NCBI GenBank assembly: GCA_009823395.1
Contig: CM020511.1
Coordinates: 20,745,001-20,809,000 of the forward strand
Reading direction: 5' to 3'
Length of the DNA: 64,000 nt
Source of the DNA: Thamnaconus septentrionalis
Lineage: Eukaryota > Chordata > Actinopteri > Tetraodontiformes > Monacanthidae
Shown: in pieces, positions 58,801 through 64,000 of the stretch
Layout: each line of letters starts with the position of its first letter
How positions within the stretch are numbered: position 1 is the first letter of the stretch
Notes under the pieces: generated by a model
What the model was told of the DNA's origin: nothing
The model's input: only the letters and a program-made list of their open reading frames with translations
The model's database searches: none
Translations under genes and position numbers: made by a program

Positions 58801-61800
58801 TCAGGCCCCTCGACACGCAGCTGTAGCCTCATGGTTGATTCCGACGTTCCTATTTCCAATCCTGGCACAGCTGTGACACGGCAAACCCGACATGGCGTGC
58901 ATGTTGTTGTAATTAGCAAAGAAGGCCTTGCATGGAAAGCCAAAGTCTGATAAATGTTTCAGGAGGAGCGCACGCTGTTAGAACGCTGCTCAGTAGCCAA
59001 TCCAAGGTTTACCACCAGGTTACAGCTCATTTAATCATGGAGGTGCACTCGATGGAGGCTGCACGTGACGAGCAGCAGAGTCCCACTCCGGGTCTCACCC
59101 TGGAGACCCCCGAGTGGCAACACGGCCACAGTAAAGCCAAGTTAACTGCCGCGCTCACTGAGTGCGAGGTGCGCAAGTAGAGCTTGAAGTGAAGGCTTTC
59201 AGCTCATCAATATTACACATCGCATCAAGGCTCTTAAGCACGGTGTCGAAATAATAATAGGTGAGAAAAATGTCAGAGGGTTTAGGCTGGTGCTCACGCA
59301 CCACAGTGTGATTTATATATTTATTTTTGCTCCTTGTTTGTGTCCTGAAGGTGAGCCCAGCAGCAACGAGGGGACACCAGCTGGCGTCCACAGGCTGGTG
59401 GAGTCTCTGTACGGCCTGCAGGGTGAAAGGAGCAAGCTGAGAGGGGAACTGCGCCTGCTGCACTCGCAGCTGGAAATGAACGAGAGGGATCGACACTCTC
59501 GCATACAGGCCTTCCAACAGCAGGTACTGGCCTCTATTTTAGATTTAATTCTGTGTGATTATGCTTTTTAAATATTTTTCCTCAACATTTCATTTAATAG
59601 TTCATTGTGAAAGTCACAGTTTGTGCAATCTTCATAAATATATGCATGTCCTGGGGCCTACTGTATGATATAGTGCAAATGTCTGTATGTTGTCTATTAT
59701 TTATGTGATGATATCCCATCTTATGCCACCATACGGTCATTTGCCTTAAGTCAGTGGCGCCAGGAAGCAGTACGGAGATGATAGTTTCTGAAATTTAAAA
59801 AAGGCCACTAAAGGGAGAAAATCTCGGGTCTCGCACAGATCGATGAGCTCAAGAGTTGCATTGAAGAGCGCGAGGAGGAGCTGACAAGGCTGAGGACAGC
59901 AACAGTGAGTCAGCTTCTATCATCATTGTTATCGTTAGTTGGTGTGCCCAGTCTGGGAGTGTTGATGCCACCTTCCCCAAGTCCCATATGGCTACAAAGA
60001 CAAAAAGTCTTCACAATCATATTTCACTGGCTTTAACTGCTTCTTCTGTCCTGCAGGGGGCCACAGACTCAGAGAAGCGAGTTCTGTGTCTGTCAGCGGA
60101 GAACGAGAGCCTGAAACAGAACCTGAGCCTGACCCAGGGCCTCCTGCAGCAGCTGTCAACCATCCCCTCCCAGTCCAGCACCATGCTCATCAAGGTGAGA
60201 CACGTAGTGGCAGCGTGGGAACTCACCGGCATACCATGCTGTCACGTCAGGAGATGCAGGTACAAGTGACCTCCTGCGTTGGCTGTCACAGGAGAACGAG
60301 AACCTGCGCAGCAGAGTGCAGCAGCTGGAGCTGTCGCTGCAGCAGCGAGCGGAGCAGCTTTCGCACCTGGAGCGACAGAGTGAGCAGACCGAGTGGAGGA
60401 GAGGAGAGGAGCTGAGGAAGCGAGAGGAGCGGCTGAGGGAGCTGCAGCTGGAGTTGGACCGAGAACGAGGGAAGGAACCCGCAGTGAAGGCAGGTCTCCT
60501 CAGGACACACAGTTTTTTTTCCTTTCTTACTTTCCTTTCCTTTTTTTTTTTTAATTCAAATATTTTTTATGCCCTTTGCACCATATGTTGCTGTAATTTT
60601 GCAAATTCCCCAATGTGGTAGAAATAAAGCCATGCTATTCTATTCTACACACTGAATCTATTTATTTCACTCATCAGGGTGGATTTCTCTTACGAAAAGA
60701 TGCATTTTCCCCCACAGTACGTCACCCAGACCGTGGAGGTGGAGTCGCCTGCCACGCTGAAGCACCTGACCAAAGCCAGGCAGCGGAACGAGCTGCTGTC
60801 GGAGAAGCTGTCCGGTCAAAATGAGCGATGCAGGCAGCTGGAGGAGCAGATCAGGAAGTCCGACGAACACAGCTGCAATCTGCAGCACAAGGTAACAAAG
60901 AGCGACTGCTGTTTAAAACACGCAGGAATGCAAACCGTCAGTTGGAGATTTTGAAGAAGAAACAGCAACACCAAGTGGTTACAGTTCAGAGTGCAGCATC
61001 TTTCATTCTCCTTACCCCACCTGAGCTTTTCTGTAAACTACGGTGGCCAGCGCACCCAAACCTGGATACCTTGTTCACCTTCTTCTTCGTTGGTTTATTT
61101 GAAGAAACAAGCATTCACCCTAATTATGAAACGCGCTGTCAGGCAGCTGAATTGTCCACACCAGGCTTCCTTAGAAAGATGATGGTGCAAGATGGCAGCT
61201 AACTGGGAGCAAGACCCTTATTGATATAGGGATACTTTTATATTTATATATATGGGAACCGTTCTAAGGGTTGGAAAACCAAATGTCTTTTATTGTACTA
61301 CAATTATACACTTTGATTAATGTATTTATGGGCAGGGTGTTAAGCTTTAACCAATATAAAAATCATAAATTAAGCCAAATATTACACACTGGACATTTAA
61401 AAGTCACATTGGTAATCAGTGCAAAAAAAAAAAAAGAAAAGAGAAAGTGTCAACAAAAAAGAAAAGTCACGCAGTCTTAAGATGGCAGTGCTCCACAGTG
61501 ACACTTCATTAACAACCAAGCCAAAACATGATGCAGGCTGCTGGCTGCTGCAACAGGAAAACAAATCATCAAATCCCAGGAGGCCTCCTTGGTGCCATCA
61601 GTTCTAATTAAAAAGAAATTTAAGAGGCAGGCTTGACAAAGCCCAGCGGGGTAAATAAACCAAACCGTGATCAGAGAACAGACCATCACAGGAGAGACAA
61701 ATCAAAGGCAGGAGGAGGAAATGGAAGCGATCCAGGGCCCGAACCTGAACATCAGTGGAACTGACGCCGAGACAAAGTGCTGCGCTGAAACGTTTCTTTT

Positions 61801-63967
61801 TCACAGATCGCGGCGTACGAGCGAGAAATTGGCAAGCTGAGGGAGGAGCTGCTGAAGGAGATCAGCCACCTGGAGGAGAGGAAGGAGGAAGCCGTGCAAG
61901 CTGCCGCCAGCTGCTCACCTGAGCACTTCCAGAACCTGCAGGACAAGTTCTTTAGTAAGTCAGTAGCCACATAGTTTTCAACCGATCATTAGATAGTCAG
62001 ATAGTCTCCACAGTCTTCACCCTAATGTAACCGACTGCATTTGAGAGATTTCAACCACCTTCTTTCTTCTTATCTTTGCAGGCTTGCAGAAACGACTGAC
62101 CGCCCTCCCTCCAACATTACGCTCCATGAAGACAGACTATGCCAGTCTGAGGAGCCAGGTTCGAAACTTCTCAGAGTTTTATGGTGCAGCTGTCAACGAT
62201 GCAAAAAAACAGGTGAGAAATTCACATCAGAACCAGCGGCACGCCTCTGTCGGGCAGAGTTTGTCATCCGCACAAATTGGTTTTGTAACTGTTTTTTTCA
62301 TGGGGCAGATCTCAGCAGCCATCAGTGAGATGTCTGAAGCCAACAAAGACCTGCTGGAGAAGTACAGGAAGGAGGTGGCGCTGCGCAGGAAGTACCACGA
62401 GCAGCTGGTGGAGCTCAAAGGTCGGCAGGGAAATCAGGTTTCAGGGCAGGAAGTGGATTCAGGATTGATAACTTTGTTCCTTTTGCTTTTTTTTTGGCCT
62501 CCAGGCAACATCCGCGTGCTGTGTCGCGTGAAGCCCGTGCTGAAGGAGGACCAGCACGAGGAGGGCCAGTCCGTGGTGGTGACCACGGACCCCAACAACG
62601 AGTCCTGCCTCAGCGTGCTGAGCAAAGGAAAGAGCCGCGTCTTCGAGATGGACAAGGTGTTCCACCCTCAGGCCGCACAGGAGGAGGTACCACCTTCACA
62701 GTGGAAAGCCTTCTGAAAATAGGGGGTTCAAACGGGAGCCAAAAACCTCGACTCTGTGCCCCATCAGGTCTTTCAGGAGATCGAACCCCTGGTGACATCC
62801 TGCATTGACGGCTACCACGTCTGCATATTTGCCTACGGACAGACGGGCTCAGGCAAAACGTACACCATGGAGGTGCGTCCTCGGGTTGAGCAGCACCGCT
62901 GGAGCTACGTAGCAGAGCAGGCGTCTCACGCTGTGGTGCTTTAAATCTTTCAGGGCAGCGTCGAGAACCCCGGCATCAACCAGCGGGCCCTCAAACACCT
63001 CTTTGGTGTGATCGAGGAGAGGAAGGACATGTGGTCCTACACTGTCACCGTCTGCTCTGTGGAGATCTACAATGAGGTGCTGAGGTACTGTGTGTTTTGG
63101 TTTGTTTTCTCTTAGATGCTGCAATGGGCAATTTTAAAGGTCAAATAAACTTCAAATAAACCAACACAAAACACACACGGGGAGGGGGAGCAGGGGTTTT
63201 CTTCTGCAGTTGATAACCAGGTGCTATGTTTCACCCCTTTGCCCTGGTTACATGTACTGCAGGCTCTCAAACACTTACAATGACATCTCATGCCAAATCA
63301 CCCGCCAAGACAACCAAGACATTGTTTGACTGCGAAACGATGCGTTTCTCTATTGGATTTCAGAGACCTGCTGAGTAAAGATGGAGAAAAACTGGACATC
63401 AAGATCAACCCTGACGGAACAGGGCAACTGCATGTGCCGGGCCTGAGGATCATCGAAGTGAAGAGCTTCCAACACATCAAGAAGGTGACGCAACATGTAG
63501 CACATCTTCACTCTGAGGAAGCTCGAACCAGCAGCCAGAAGAGCACTGACTCCACACAGAATGCAGAACCATTTGGCAACAGCCAGAAGAACATGATAAG
63601 AAACTAAGGCTACCCATCTTGAAACATAGTGTGCCAGTATTTAATGTGCTTGATCTGATGTTTGAAAAGTTCAAGGGACCAAAAGAACATCGACAGGATG
63701 TCGATCCCCATGATCAAGACAGGGGGTCTTGATCATGGGGATGCCTGGACCCCATGATCAAGACAGGGGGTCCAGGGATCCCATGATGCTATCGTTGAAC
63801 ATTTTCAAATGAACTCACGGCCGCTGTTCTCTTGAAGATTTTAGCCATGGCCCGAAGAAACAGGATCACCTTTGGCACTCAGATGAACCAGCACAGCTCC
63901 CGCTCGCACGCTCTGCTCTGCATCACCGTTGAGGGCACCGACCTTGCCACAGGCTCCAAAACCACTG
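55801..63967 (+). CDS. kifc2: Kinesin family member C2 (C-terminal motor kinesin), partial
   Basis: Seventeen coding exons are visible: 55801-55905, 56132-56228, 56383-56540, 56624-56870, 59351-59523, 59839-59904, 60057-60194, 60292-60489, 60718-60891, 61807-61954, 62082-62212, 62309-62420, 62505-62686, 62768-62872, 62954-63084, 63364-63484, 63838-63967. They encode 805 residues before the gene leaves the window. It starts [16 protein letters not shown], the hydrophobic KIFC2 opening. Coiled coil spans about 140-560, including GATDSEKRV. The motor follows ELKGNIRV (from 580), with P-loop GQTGSGKT at 667-674 and switch I NQHSSRSH at 779-786; switch II is beyond the edge. Such kinesins walk to microtubule minus ends; mammalian KIFC2 is neuronal. 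The motor is closer to KIFC3 than human KIFC2 is. The donor of the third coding exon is uncertain (56516 is an alternative). Confidence 0.9.
56058..56080. repeat. Poly-A tract in a kifc2 intron
   Basis: Uninterrupted run of about 21 A in the first coding intron, about 50 bp before the next exon. Confidence 0.8.
58217..58751. mobile_element. hAT-superfamily non-autonomous element
   Basis: The left end CAGCGACCAAAACC and the right end, whose complement is CAACGGTCCCCAACCC, form hAT-type TIRs. They are flanked by a perfect 8-bp duplication GACTAGAA (58209-58216 and 58752-58759), the hallmark length for hAT. The interior has 'ccacggcccggttt' near the left and 'ggaccggcaccggtcc' near the right, but no transposase. 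It lies in the large kifc2 intron between 56870 and 59351. Confidence 0.85.
63704..63775. repeat. Tandem perfect hairpins in a kifc2 intron
   Basis: Positions 63704-63720 and 63726-63742 are perfect 17-bp complements around a 5-nt loop (AGGGG). The motif 'ccatgatcaagacaggggg' is then repeated at about 63753-63771 inside a second, shorter hairpin with CCTGGACCCC arms (63744-63775). The two copies lie just upstream of the exon at 63838. Confidence 0.8.
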
Positions 63968-64000
63968 GTAACAAACTCCTGCATCTTCTCCTCTTCTCTC

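Noticed and set aside
60490..60500. GT donor (GTCTCC) for the kifc2 exon at 60292
   Set aside because: Using it adds four bases and destroys the frame with the next exon, so the GC donor was preferred.

Overview
The window is vertebrate nuclear DNA, almost certainly from a teleost fish. It holds intron-rich genes with short GT-AG introns, many (TG)n microsatellites, and a rich set of short terminal-inverted-repeat DNA transposons. No prokaryotic features were seen.

Layout: 1-16.5 kb has no recognisable coding exon. It is probably the long second intron of a naked-cuticle gene (nkd2) whose first two coding exons lie on the minus strand at 16.55-16.93 kb. This stretch is full of mobile elements: an 896-bp IS3EU-like element, a TA-flanked MITE, a 1.2-kb PIF/Harbinger remnant and a 630-bp TIR element. 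Next comes a minus-strand trip13 (20.4-23.9 kb), divergently paired with plus-strand brd9 (24.3-29.3 kb). Then follow zdhhc11 (31.5-35.3 kb) and tppp (42.7-49.0 kb, with a CpG- and triplet-rich candidate first exon near 37 kb), both plus strand. This matches the human 5p15.33 order NKD2-TRIP13-BRD9-ZDHHC11-TPPP. From 52.9 kb the neighbours change to tmem276 and a C-terminal-motor kinesin, kifc2, which runs off the right edge. Their human counterparts lie at 8q24.3, so a synteny junction falls between 50.7 and 52.9 kb.

The genes do not form an operon. trip13 (AAA+ remodeler of HORMA proteins) and brd9 (non-canonical BAF bromodomain subunit) share a short bidirectional promoter. zdhhc11 is a palmitoyltransferase, tppp a microtubule-bundling protein, kifc2 a minus-end-type kinesin, and nkd2 a myristoylated Dishevelled-binding Wnt modulator. 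Exon structures were rebuilt by hand from splice sites, reading-frame continuity and remembered human orthologs.

The most interesting non-genic signal is a pair of related transposons (427-1322 and 43537-44407). They share a terminal motif and 6-bp target duplications. Both retain only the N-terminal helix-turn-helix part of an integrase-like transposase, and both have long arrays of short repeats just inside their ends. A second family of about 630 bp sits in introns of nkd2, zdhhc11 and tppp, in one case 49 bp from a splice acceptor.
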